Source of the DNA: Algicola sagamiensis DSM 14643 | Lineage (GTDB): Bacteria; Pseudomonadota; Gammaproteobacteria; Enterobacterales; Alteromonadaceae | Assembly (NCBI RefSeq): GCF_000374485.1 | Contig: NZ_KB894491.1 | Span: 585,327-649,326 of the forward strand | Length of the DNA stretch: 64,000 nucleotides | Direction of reading: 5' to 3' | Shown here: positions 48,416-57,133 of the stretch, one piece after another | Numbering within the stretch: position 1 is the stretch's first letter | Layout: each line of letters starts with the position of its first letter | Notes under the pieces: model-generated | What the model was told of the DNA's origin: nothing | Seen by the model: the letters and a program-made list of their open reading frames with translations, nothing else | The model's database searches: none | Translations under genes and position numbers: made by a program

Positions 48416-49834
48416 TCATGCCGATTGCGTTTTGTTTTTCAATTGACTGCCAATCACGCATGTTGAGTAGATCCAAAGTGGAATGGAGAGAAGAATCAGC
48501 ATGGCGAGATAGGAATATGTCGCAGATAACATGATGAACATGAATAGCAATGATTGCTGGGTAATTGAGGCCGTGGACTTACCCATTCGTGTTGCAAATG
48601 CGTCAGCAAATGATTTACCAAGTCGACGCTCCTGTAATGAGCACGACAGAAAAGCAAGCTCACGTGTATTATCAAAGAACGTTGTTTTCGCTAACTGCAT
48701 AATACAAGCTTGGATCGCACCAGCAAAAGCAACCACTGCCTCTGGCCTGACGGAAAAAAAGTGCCCTATAGTAGCCGAAAAGTTCCTATAGAACAAACAT
48801 GTAAAGAACAAAGAGCTGGTCAATGTCAGGCAAATGGGTGTTAAGATTGCGACACGTGTCCAACTGTATTTCTTAAGAAGCCTCCTTGAGATAAAAAAGA
48901 CCGTGAATGTCACAAGCACACCATTAATTGCGGTAACCCAGGAAAGATAATCGCTGAAATCACCTGGATCGGGATACGCCTTCCCTAAAACATCTTTCCA
49001 AATCGTATCAAAGAGCGCATCTGTAAATTCCATCAAAAATACGGTGACTGCAATCCCAATAAAAAATGGGGAGCGGATCAACTGAAGTTTTTCTGAAAGC
49101 TGAAAATCATCTTTCCCTTTGCGTGGCAGATGAGGAAGACGAACCTTTCGCACAAGCTTCCAAAAAACATAAAGCTGAAGGAAACAAACCAGAATGAGCA
49201 GAAGCATATAGCTAGAAAATTTAAACGACCAAGCTGAGCCAGTTTCAGGGATGACCGTATTTTCTGCCAGAATAAATAACCCTGAAATGAGCCCAATGAT
49301 CATTGCACTGATATCCAAAGAGAACCAGGGGTAGATGTCTTTTGCACTCTCCGACGAGACAATTTGAGAAATGATATTCCAAAATATCAATGAGATAAAC
49401 AAAATTGACCAGGTATCAGCCATCACATAAAACAAGGAAATCGGCCAGTACTCAATCATTAACCCTAAACTTTGTAACCCACTGGGCAAGACTTGATAGA
49501 TATATTTCAAAACGTCTTGCGGGATCACGCCAGGGTGATACGGCCACAAAAAAAGGTAAAAAGCCGCGAAGAAAGTCGTAAAGACGCCTGTGATTACCTG
49601 AAAAACACGCAGTGGTGAATAACGCACAGACAACCAGTTGAAGAGATAAATCGCCAAAATCGTAAACGGGATCAAGGCCCATGTTTTTAAAAATGGGATC
49701 AGTTGGGCACCCAAGTTGGGGTTCGATACAACAAGCGTATCTTTCAGAATTTTTAGTATTTTTGTATTAAAGGTGAAGCATGACAATAACGTCATCATCA
49801 ATATGAAATTTGCTTTTGGGGCTGAGAGTTTCAT
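48416..49834 (-). CDS. ATP/ADP translocase (TLC/NTT) family nucleotide carrier
   Basis: 472 residues with about 12 membrane helices. Clear TLC-family marks: ILKDTLVVSN and GAQLIPFLKTWALIPF at the first two helices, FYVMADTWSILFISLIFWN near 130 (Asp where classic NTTs have a Glu), AKDIYPWFSLD, and DNTRELAFL with RLGKSFADAFATRMGKS near 390-425. The family is best known in Rickettsia, Chlamydia and plastids, exchanging ATP, ADP or other nucleotides. A copy beside nucleotide-handling genes in a free-living genome points to nucleotide transport; exact substrate and direction cannot be told. Confidence 0.85.
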   Translation of the reverse strand: MKLSAPKANFILMMTLLSCFTFNTKILKILKDTLVVSNPNLGAQLIPFLKTWALIPFTILAIYLFNWLSVRYSPLRVFQVITGVFTTFFAAFYLFLWPYHPGVIPQDVLKYIYQVLPSGLQSLGLMIEYWPISLFYVMADTWSILFISLIFWNIISQIVSSESAKDIYPWFSLDISAMIIGLISGLFILAENTVIPETGSAWSFKFSSYMLLLILVCFLQLYVFWKLVRKVRLPHLPRKGKDDFQLSEKLQLIRSPFFIGIAVTVFLMEFTDALFDTIWKDVLGKAYPDPGDFSDYLSWVTAINGVLVTFTVFFISRRLLKKYSWTRVAILTPICLTLTSSLFFTCLFYRNFSATIGHFFSVRPEAVVAFAGAIQACIMQLAKTTFFDNTRELAFLSCSLQERRLGKSFADAFATRMGKSTASITQQSLLFMFIMLSATYSYLAMLILLSIPLWIYSTCVIGSQLKNKTQSA

Positions 49835-49957
49835 GAACGACTTGATTACCTATAGTTTTAAACCCTTTGTCCATTTGGTGCTATCGTCCGGAAGATAGTG
49901 ATATTAGGCAATGAAAGGGAGTTGAGCACAACGCACTTATTTTTCATCGTGAATGCC

Positions 49958-49994
49958 ATTCCAAAACCACTCATCCGTGTATCTGTTTTGGAAT
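49958..49994. other. Inverted repeat upstream of the nucleotide-carrier gene
   Basis: ATTCCAAAAC and GTTTTGGAAT form a perfect 10-bp inverted repeat around 17 bases, in the 193-base gap between the split gene and the carrier gene. No U-run on either strand. Could be an mRNA hairpin or an operator. Confidence 0.4.
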
Positions 49995-50027
49995 AGCGAA
50001 CTGACAATCAACGTTTCCTCTGCAATG

Positions 50028-51787
50028 CTACGCGGCAGAGAACAAGATTTCCTTATAAAGCGATGTCAGCTCTGGGTAGTATCCTTTTTCCTCATCATAA
50101 AACACAAAATAAGGATCGAACAAAGGATACACGTCGGTGTACGTATTAAAGTCATCCTTCGAAATGATATTATTGACAAGCAACTCATTGAGAAACTCAC
50201 GATAAAACCTTCTTATCGTATTGATTGCCATCGGACTGCCATCAAATCGTGGGCTGATTAAGGCTTCCATGATTTTCTGTTTATACATACTCGCACTTTC
50301 AACAAAGTGAAAGTGTTCAAAAATCAAGAATTGCCCGATCATGTAGCGAATAAATGCTTTTGTCTTATTTGTTTTTGGTAAAGACGGTTGGGATGGCTCA
50401 AAGAAAGTCATGATTTGATTATCAATCACAGAATTTACGACCGTATCTATCACAGCATCATGATCCGAAAAGTCGAATGTGTGCTCTGATAAAAATTCAT
50501 TAATTGTTCGTATATCTAACGCATAATGCTTCACCAATGGTGACACAAAATCCCACCAGCGCTCGAACTTTTCCTTATTCGCGGACATATAAATCCAATT
50601 ACGGTTTGTCCAACTATAATCTTCACAAAAGTAAGCGTGATATTTCCCTTTAAATAGTTCGAGGCTGTCGTAGTTCTTCCCTTGATTATCCAGTATCTCA
50701 CGATAAAGACTGTCGTCTCCTTTCAAGCAATAGGCAGCATTGGCCTGGATCACCATTTTTAAGTTGCGTTTGAAGTTTTTCTTGTCACTAAAATCAATAC
50801 CAAGATCGGAGAAAAGCGGATAAATACAACGTCTTGCATAATTGTATTCAATACCGTTTTTGTTCAAACAGTCCACAAACAGTCCACAAACAGCATATCA
50901 GCTAGAACCAAAGTGGATGCTTCACTCATCATTCGATAGAGGGTATATGCGGTTTCGTGACTTTTTGAGTTACAGCCTGTAAAAATGAGATCGGGGATCA
51001 AAAAGTGACAAAAATCATGAACAATAAATGTCGTCTCATGGATCGGATCCCTTTTTGGTGTCAGCGGAATACCCGCGTTGAGACCAGGCAGCCAATAATT
51101 CTTTTGTCGACGATTCTCAGCGGAGCGAAAAAACACCCCCGTATCTACGACCTTCTGAAAAAGATGATTTAGTCCTACACGATCTACAACAGGGCTTTGA
51201 ATATAATGGTTCGTCGCAATAAATTCCTCCACAGAAAGATCGAAATCAATGACTTCCTTTCTTTGCTGCGGATAGTGGCTCATATTCAACGGCTTTTTGT
51301 AATGAATTTGCGCTTCAATGAATTGAGAAATGGTCATATCTCTTGATGAGACTTTGAGACCTTTCTCTTTTAAATCGTGGTAGCTCACGTGCGTGCCTTT
51401 CACGACAAAGATATCATCCCAACCAAACACATCGCAGCGATTCTGCTTCTTCAAAGAAAAATCCAGATAGCCTCTTGTGGTATGTTGATACGTTTTCTTC
51501 TCAATTTCTCTGTCGTTGAGGGTATAAACCTCTAGAATGGAGTGATGATCCACCATTTCTAGATCAATAAAATCGCAGGGTGTTTTCGTATCCGCTTTAT
51601 TAAGAAATGTCGACTCTTTCATCAAAGCTATGAGCTTGGGATCTTCTTGCAACAACGCCTTGATCGTTTGATACTCAGGAATGGTTGAAGCGCCTTGAAC
51701 CACATTGATGTCGTAAAGCGAAAAACACTTCTCAAATTCAGGTAATTTTTTTGCTTTGTCAGTATATAAAACAACACGCCTTTTCAT
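50028..51787 (-). pseudogene. Ham1-like / HDxxH two-domain protein, frame broken by an 11-bp duplication
   Basis: Two reading frames (307 and 282 codons) overlap where an 11-bp unit is duplicated; with one copy the frame runs straight through ([17 protein letters not shown]) for about 585 residues. Residues 1-190 resemble the Ham1/ITPase fold: [18 protein letters not shown] at the N-terminus, then [11 protein letters not shown] and [13 protein letters not shown], matching the FGWDPxFxPxG and SHRxxA ends of ITPases. The next part is unassigned; it has a dense His/Asp/Glu cluster, [17 protein letters not shown] then [16 protein letters not shown], suggestive of a metal site. The first frame overlaps the stop of the stand-alone Ham1-like gene by four bases. 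Whether the split is permanent, reversible or an assembly error is open. Confidence 0.75.
50869..50890. repeat. 11-bp tandem duplication that splits the gene
   Basis: CAGTCCACAAA occurs twice head to tail, and the surrounding bases give three copies of CAAACAG at 11-base spacing. With one unit removed the two flanking reading frames join. Even a single-unit ancestor would have carried two CAAACAG copies 11 bases apart, a natural substrate for replication slippage. Confidence 0.95.
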
Positions 51788-52323
51788 TGAAACTCACCAT
51801 CCCATTGTTTGATTAATTTCCGTTTTAAGCTCCAATCTTCATTTAAAAACTTCTGAAGTGCGAGGTATCTAGGGTTGAGTTCCGCAGGCATATCTTCACC
51901 CAGCGTCTTTGATTTGCCCTTCGGTAGAAAGAAAGGCGCTATGCCAAAACAATTTCCTCGCGGAGAGACAATTGTTCCTTCGACACTCCCTTCATACAAA
52001 TACACGTAACCGTCTTTATGGACACCGATATAACACGTGAATACACTTGGACGACCCCAATATTTTTCTTGACGAAACGCATCATTCTCAAGAAACCAGC
52101 GTACATGAACGCCGACATCAAACCCTTCAATCTCAAGCGAGACATCATCAACTAAAGTACCATCAGAAAATTGAGAAGCTTTATAACAAATCACCGTCTC
52201 ATGATCGCTCACGGGTTCTTCAAGGGCTTCCTGTGTTGCTTCTACCTGGCAATCGTAATCTTCCAGATACGCTCGGTATTCCGCCAGTTTATTTTTGTTG
52301 CCGGAATTGATTTTAATCAGCAT
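51784..52323 (-). CDS. Ham1/ITPase-like protein
   Basis: 179 residues resembling non-canonical purine NTP pyrophosphatases, which hydrolyse ITP, dITP and XTP to monophosphates. Seen: [16 protein letters not shown] (the TxNxxKxxE opening), [10 protein letters not shown] (as LADDSGLEVD), [20 protein letters not shown] and [18 protein letters not shown]. The usual SHR ending is replaced by [10 protein letters not shown], so substrate may differ. The ATG follows GGAG; an upstream in-frame start inside adk is rejected. Overlaps adk by 11 bases and the next gene by 4, so translation is probably coupled. Confidence 0.8.
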   Translation of the reverse strand: MLIKINSGNKNKLAEYRAYLEDYDCQVEATQEALEEPVSDHETVICYKASQFSDGTLVDDVSLEIEGFDVGVHVRWFLENDAFRQEKYWGRPSVFTCYIGVHKDGYVYLYEGSVEGTIVSPRGNCFGIAPFFLPKGKSKTLGEDMPAELNPRYLALQKFLNEDWSLKRKLIKQWDGEFQ

Positions 52324-53038
52324 GATCCAACTCCTTTTTCTCAACCAATACCTTCGAAATGTGAGCAATCATATCGTTTGTGATCTCAGCCACACTTTTT
52401 TTGGCATCAATTTGAATAAGTACGCCACGCTGCTCAAAAATATGTTGAAGAGGTGCTGTTTTTGTCTCGAAAACATCTAACCTTTGATGGATCGCAGCAG
52501 CAGTATCATCATCCCTTTTGAGTAAAGGTGAACGACACTGATCACATTGGTCCGGTTGTTGCGGTTGATGAAAAACTGCGTGATAGTTACTTTCACAATG
52601 GGCACAATACAAACGTCCTTGCAGTCTTTTGACAACCTCATTTCTTGGTATCGAAAAATAAAAAACAAGTGCGATTTCTTTTCCCTGAGCCTTCAGTGTA
52701 CTTTCTAAAAACTCAAGATGATCGATTTGCTTCGGATAACCATCCATCATCAAACCACAGTCGTACTGCTTTGAGTTCAGCTCATTTTTTAAATAGTCGA
52801 ACGTAAGCTCATTGGGGATCGGGACGCCCTGGTTCATAAAGTGGAGCATTTGTTTCCCAAGTTCGTTCTGCTTTTCTGCCTCACTTCGATACAGTTCTCC
52901 TGTCGAAAGATGCGGAATATTGAGCATATTTTCAGATTCGAGAATCTTCCCTTGGGTCCCTTTTCCAGATCCTGGAAAGCCCATCAACAGGATCACTTTG
53001 TTTTTGAGCTTTTCTTGTATTTCAGCCATGTTGTCCAA
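52313..53038 (-). CDS. Adenylate kinase-like nucleotide kinase with zinc LID
   Basis: Nucleoside monophosphate kinase of 241 residues. P-loop GFPGSGKGTQ at 20-29, LSTGELYR NMP-binding segment, DGYPKQIDHLEFLE, and a LID near 148-172 with four cysteines (CAHC and CDQC) that should bind zinc. The housekeeping Adk of enterics and vibrios lacks these cysteines, so this is probably a second, acquired copy. Start is a TTG eight bases after AGGAG; an ATG three codons on is the alternative. The substrate may be a nucleotide other than AMP. Confidence 0.85.
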   Translation of the reverse strand: MDNMAEIQEKLKNKVILLMGFPGSGKGTQGKILESENMLNIPHLSTGELYRSEAEKQNELGKQMLHFMNQGVPIPNELTFDYLKNELNSKQYDCGLMMDGYPKQIDHLEFLESTLKAQGKEIALVFYFSIPRNEVVKRLQGRLYCAHCESNYHAVFHQPQQPDQCDQCRSPLLKRDDDTAAAIHQRLDVFETKTAPLQHIFEQRGVLIQIDAKKSVAEITNDMIAHISKVLVEKKELDHAD

Positions 53039-53068
53039 TCGCGTATCTCCTTTGTCAACGATGACTGA

Positions 53069-53953
53069 TTAGTCTTGATTTTCAGCTGGCTCAAATCGCC
53101 ATATGCCATGCACAATTTCGATAGAGAAGTCAGGCTCAATTTCTGTAAATCCAAGTTCATGGAGCAAGCTTCTCAGTGCGCTTGCTTTTTCAAACAACTG
53201 CTTCATCGAGTTATCGACATCCGTGTAAGTAAACTCATTCGAACGATAGCTCCAACGTTCTGTATGACTAAAGATGAACCATCCGCCAAGGTTTAAGCCT
53301 GCTGTTGAACAAGCCTCCATCAATGCGTCTAATTGAATCGGCATGTCAGGGTATGACGTTTTCGGAATATTGAAGCCAAAGTGAAGTTCATAAGTTGGAA
53401 TTGGATCACAAAGATAATGGTCATATTCTGACAATAAACGCATATCCAAATTCAGTGGTTCAAACTCATGCTCAGTGATCACTTCACCTGTACTATCAAA
53501 GCGCCATAACCCGAGATACTCTTCAATCTCAACCATTTTTCTGGAAGATTTGCATGTTTGCTCTGTTGCAGACAGCACGGCTTTCATGGTTTCAACATCC
53601 AATTCATCACCAAATCGACCTGTCACAAATGCTTCATCGCTGGCATTGGTAATTTCATGAAAGTTCATCATTTGTTGATAAATCGGCTTTTCAGCAACTT
53701 GTGGTCCAAGTTTTAGAAAATTAATCGGGTAGATTTTTAAGTTGTCCTGAATATTTTGGGAATGCTCAAAAAGTGTCGCAACAATGTCCGTAATTTCTTC
53801 ATGGGACTCGGCATCTAAATGGAAGTGGACTCTGGTTGATTTAAAATTTGAGTCGTCTTTTGGCGGGAGTGGGTAATAAGATTGCAGTTCTGAGTAATTA
53901 AATCCATGCTTATTATTTTGTTCTTGTTTCAGTGCTAAGCTACCTTCAGACAT
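53069..53953 (-). CDS. Uncharacterised 294-residue protein
   Basis: No family recognised. No signal peptide or membrane segment; acidic, rich in aromatic residues. It reads as two comparable halves: HFHLDAESHEEITDIVATLF near 43-62 and LHFGFNIPKTSYPDMPIQLD with FIFSHTERWSYRSNEFTY near 190-240, perhaps an internal duplication. AAGGAA precedes the ATG. It is first in the nucleotide-linked gene run, 30 bases before adk, so it is likely part of that unit. Confidence 0.7.
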   Translation of the reverse strand: MSEGSLALKQEQNNKHGFNYSELQSYYPLPPKDDSNFKSTRVHFHLDAESHEEITDIVATLFEHSQNIQDNLKIYPINFLKLGPQVAEKPIYQQMMNFHEITNASDEAFVTGRFGDELDVETMKAVLSATEQTCKSSRKMVEIEEYLGLWRFDSTGEVITEHEFEPLNLDMRLLSEYDHYLCDPIPTYELHFGFNIPKTSYPDMPIQLDALMEACSTAGLNLGGWFIFSHTERWSYRSNEFTYTDVDNSMKQLFEKASALRSLLHELGFTEIEPDFSIEIVHGIWRFEPAENQD

Positions 53954-54566
53954 AATAATTTTCCTTATTTTCTGTAATTTTTAATATTTTCCATGCCTGG
54001 ATGCAGCTCTGCTGATTACTTTTGAAGTAAAATCGAAATCAATTTTTAATTAGGGAGAGGGCTTAAATACGCTTTTCAGTTGTGTTTTTAAAGTTGGCGA
54101 AAGATCTTGACAAAAAGATTAAATTTCCAACAAATAAATTTTTATATTACAAATGTAGCGCAATAGGATTTTCTTTCCCTAGATAAATCTTCCCATAAAA
54201 CAAAAACTACAACACAGGTTGTACCTCTTAGAAAAACTTCGGGGGATAGTACAGAAGAAAAAGACAATTGCAACCTATTCACTATAAAAACAATAAAAAC
54301 CATACTTTTTAGCATATTTTGCAAACAGTTTGTTTCTATTATGACACATTGAAAGACCTCGCTTTTTACGCTGAATTCCTTTTTCCGATATCCAATTGAC
54401 ACATGATTCAACCTTCAACTCGGTAAAATGAACCGCTCTTCGATGAATCATTGACCGCTCAATACTTCTATATTCAGTCATCAAATCATTAAAGAACCTT
54501 CACCCACCTGTCATATGAGCACACTAAATTAAACCTCAGTGTTCATGATTTATTGTGCTTATTCTT
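53954..54566. other. AT-rich gap with no supportable gene
   Basis: About 610 bases of AT-rich DNA between the divergent 294-residue gene and the metallophosphoesterase gene. Two overlapping minus-strand reading frames of 89 and 69 codons lack ribosome sites and resemble nothing known. It must hold the promoters of both flanking units; no clear -35/-10 pair or operator stands out. Confidence 0.6.
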
Positions 54567-55358
54567 ATGAAAACATCGCATCATTTTCGAACGCTGTTCT
54601 TATCGGATATTCATTTGGGTTACAAGGATTGTAAAGCTGAGTATCTGTTAGACCTGCTCGATCACTGCCAAGCCGACCAAGTTTATCTCGTCGGCGATAT
54701 TATCGACCTGTATGCGCTTAAGCGGAAAAGTCACTGGCCTGAGTCTCACGGAAAAGTCCTTGATAAATTATTCAAGATTGCCAATTCGCAAACGCAGGTT
54801 TTCTATATTCCAGGCAACCATGACGCGTCTCTACGTGACTACACAACACATGAATTTGCGCAAGTAACTTTACTGCTTGACCATATTCATGAAACCGCGG
54901 ATGGACGGCGTTTCTTCGTATTTCACGGTGATATTCTCGATCCACAAGTCTGTATGAGCCGCTGGTATGCCGTTCTTGGTGACAAACTCTATGACTTGAT
55001 CCAATTTCTCAATCGTTGGTGCAATCACTCCCGTCGATTGTTTGGATATCGATATTGGTCACTTTCGGGCTACATCAAATCAAAAGTCGCAAAAGCTGGC
55101 GAAGCCATGCATCGGTATAAAGTTGCAGCTGTGCATGAAGCCAAAAAAAGAAATCTGGATGGTGTCATTTGTGGTCATATTCATCACCCTGAAATTGATC
55201 AAATTGATGATCTCATATACTGCAATGATGGCGACTGGGTCGAAAACTGTACAGCTTTAGTTGAGGATTTTGACGGGCAATTATCTTTACTCCACTGGAC
55301 TGAGGAACAAGCCACAGTCATCTCACTCCCACACACATCAAAATCACACGTTGCCTAG
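54567..55358 (+). CDS. LpxH-like metallophosphoesterase
   Basis: 263-residue calcineurin-fold phosphatase with the full di-metal set: SDIHLG, GDIIDLY, GNHDAS, FHGD and GHIHHPE. Similar in layout to UDP-2,3-diacylglucosamine hydrolase LpxH, but with GNHD where LpxH has GNRD, so it is probably a paralogue of another specificity. Starts an apparent operon with olsF (15 bases) and an MFS gene, hinting at a lipid-linked role. Start is the ATG of MKTSHHF. Confidence 0.85.
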   Translation: MKTSHHFRTLFLSDIHLGYKDCKAEYLLDLLDHCQADQVYLVGDIIDLYALKRKSHWPESHGKVLDKLFKIANSQTQVFYIPGNHDASLRDYTTHEFAQVTLLLDHIHETADGRRFFVFHGDILDPQVCMSRWYAVLGDKLYDLIQFLNRWCNHSRRLFGYRYWSLSGYIKSKVAKAGEAMHRYKVAAVHEAKKRNLDGVICGHIHHPEIDQIDDLIYCNDGDWVENCTALVEDFDGQLSLLHWTEEQATVISLPHTSKSHVA

Positions 55359-55373
55359 CGTGAGGAGGAGCAT

Positions 55374-57125
55374 ATGTTTCGCGTAGAACAAGTGATAGAG
55401 CATCGTTTACCACAAATTTATGCCAAACCCTGGCTCTTTAAAGTCACGAGCGCTGCACTGAAATTCCTCTTGCATGAAAAAGAATTCCAAGACTTTGAGA
55501 AACAATACCCTTATCTCGATGGCCCTGATTTTGTCGAACATGCCCTGCGTTATTTTAATTTCAGCTATACCGTCAGAGAAAGCGAGAAAGAACATATTCC
55601 AAGCCATGGTCGTGTTGTCCTCATCGCAAACCACCCGATCGGATCACTGGACGGTTTAGCACTGTTGAAGATGGTCCATCAGATCCGACCCGATGTGAAA
55701 GTCGTGGCAAATGAGTTGCTCATGACAGTCAGCCCACTCAAATCAATGGTTCTTCCTGTACATAATATGACGGGAAATACACCAAAGGAGAATCTGGAAA
55801 ACATCCAGTATCATTTGAAACAGGAAGGTGCACTCATCATCTTTCCTGCCGGAGAGGTCTCCCGTTTAAGGCCAACTGGGGTGAAAGATCCCAAGTGGCG
55901 CGGAGGTTTTTTGAGAATTGCGCAGCAGGCCAAAGCCCCTATTGTGCCGATTTGTATTCAAGGAAAAAACTCCCCTCTCTTTTATGGTATGAGTATTCTT
56001 TGTAAGCCCATTTCAACACTTCTGCTTGTCAAAGAAATGTTCCGCCATGCAAATGCAAATATTACAATTCGGATCGGCGAACTCATTCCCTATGAGGGTT
56101 ACGGAAAAAATAAACTAGGTCCAAGTGAGCTGATTCTTCGATTTAAGCGGCACCTGTATCGGGTTGGCAAAGATCGCAAAGGCTTGTTTGAGACGTTGCA
56201 ACCCATTGCTCATCCAGAAAACCGAATTGTACTCAAAGAAGCAATTCAGCGATGTGAACATATCGGCCATACTGGGGATGGTAAAGAAATCTATCTCTAT
56301 CGATATCACACAAGCTCCCCAATCTTACGTGAGCTAGGACGCTTAAGAGAAATTGCTTTTCGTGCTGTTGGTGAAGGAACCGGACAACACCGAGATATTG
56401 ATGCCTTCGATGCTTACTATGAACATTTGATCCTTTGGGATAAAGAACAACTCGAAATCGCTGGCGCATACCGACTAGGTCGCTGCCAATCTATCCTCAA
56501 GCGATACGGTCAAACGGGCTTGTATACAGATTCACTGTTTCATTTTACCCAGAATATGGCGACCTACCTGAAGGACGGATTGGAACTCGGACGGAGCTTT
56601 GTTCAACCTCAGTATTGGGGACAACGAAGCCTAGGTTATTTATGGTATGGCATTGGTGCTTATTTACGACAGCACCCAGAAATACGCTATTTGTTTGGTC
56701 CCGTCACCATTTCAAACAGTATGCCGAAACAAGCGAAAGACCTGTTGGTATATTTCTATCAGTTATACTTTGGTTCTTTGAATGACTTGGCAGCATCAAA
56801 ATCCCCATATGTGTTGGATCAAGACATTCAAGAACTACTCCGATCTTCATTTTCCGGCCAAGATTATCGCCAAGACTTTCAGCAACTCAAGCACCTGCTT
56901 TCAAACATGAATGTCAGTATCCCAACCCTTTATAAGCAATATACAGAGCTTTGCGAGCCTGGCGGTGTTCGCTTTCTTGCCTTTGGTGTAGACGAAGACT
57001 TTAACAACAGTATTGACGGCTTGGCACTGGTCGATGTTCAAAAAATCAAAGCGAAAAAATACCAGCGGTATATTGCAAATCGAGAAAACCAACTGCTTCC
57101 ACTGTCAGCCGAACGACTGAGATAA
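55374..57125 (+). CDS. olsF: OlsF-type bifunctional acyltransferase (ornithine lipid synthesis)
   Basis: 583 residues joining two acyltransferases. N-terminal PlsC-like domain (about 60-280) with the NHPIGSLDG catalytic motif and FPAGEVSRLRP; C-terminal GNAT-like, OlsB/haemolysin-type domain (about 300-575) with REIAFRAVGEGTG and VQPQYWGQRSLGYLWYGIG-type signature. OlsF proteins in Serratia and Vibrio make ornithine lipid in one polypeptide. GAGGAG precedes the ATG. Confidence 0.85.
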   Translation: MFRVEQVIEHRLPQIYAKPWLFKVTSAALKFLLHEKEFQDFEKQYPYLDGPDFVEHALRYFNFSYTVRESEKEHIPSHGRVVLIANHPIGSLDGLALLKMVHQIRPDVKVVANELLMTVSPLKSMVLPVHNMTGNTPKENLENIQYHLKQEGALIIFPAGEVSRLRPTGVKDPKWRGGFLRIAQQAKAPIVPICIQGKNSPLFYGMSILCKPISTLLLVKEMFRHANANITIRIGELIPYEGYGKNKLGPSELILRFKRHLYRVGKDRKGLFETLQPIAHPENRIVLKEAIQRCEHIGHTGDGKEIYLYRYHTSSPILRELGRLREIAFRAVGEGTGQHRDIDAFDAYYEHLILWDKEQLEIAGAYRLGRCQSILKRYGQTGLYTDSLFHFTQNMATYLKDGLELGRSFVQPQYWGQRSLGYLWYGIGAYLRQHPEIRYLFGPVTISNSMPKQAKDLLVYFYQLYFGSLNDLAASKSPYVLDQDIQELLRSSFSGQDYRQDFQQLKHLLSNMNVSIPTLYKQYTELCEPGGVRFLAFGVDEDFNNSIDGLALVDVQKIKAKKYQRYIANRENQLLPLSAERLR

Positions 57126-57133
57126 AATACACT

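Noticed and set aside
50028..51787. Treating the two frames as two independent genes
   Set aside because: The 11-bp duplication at the exact junction and the continuous protein obtained by removing one copy make a single split gene the simpler reading.
54142..54484. Two overlapping minus-strand frames (89 and 69 codons) in the AT-rich gap
   Set aside because: Considered as possible transposase or small-toxin remnants, but no motif, ribosome site or inverted repeats support this.
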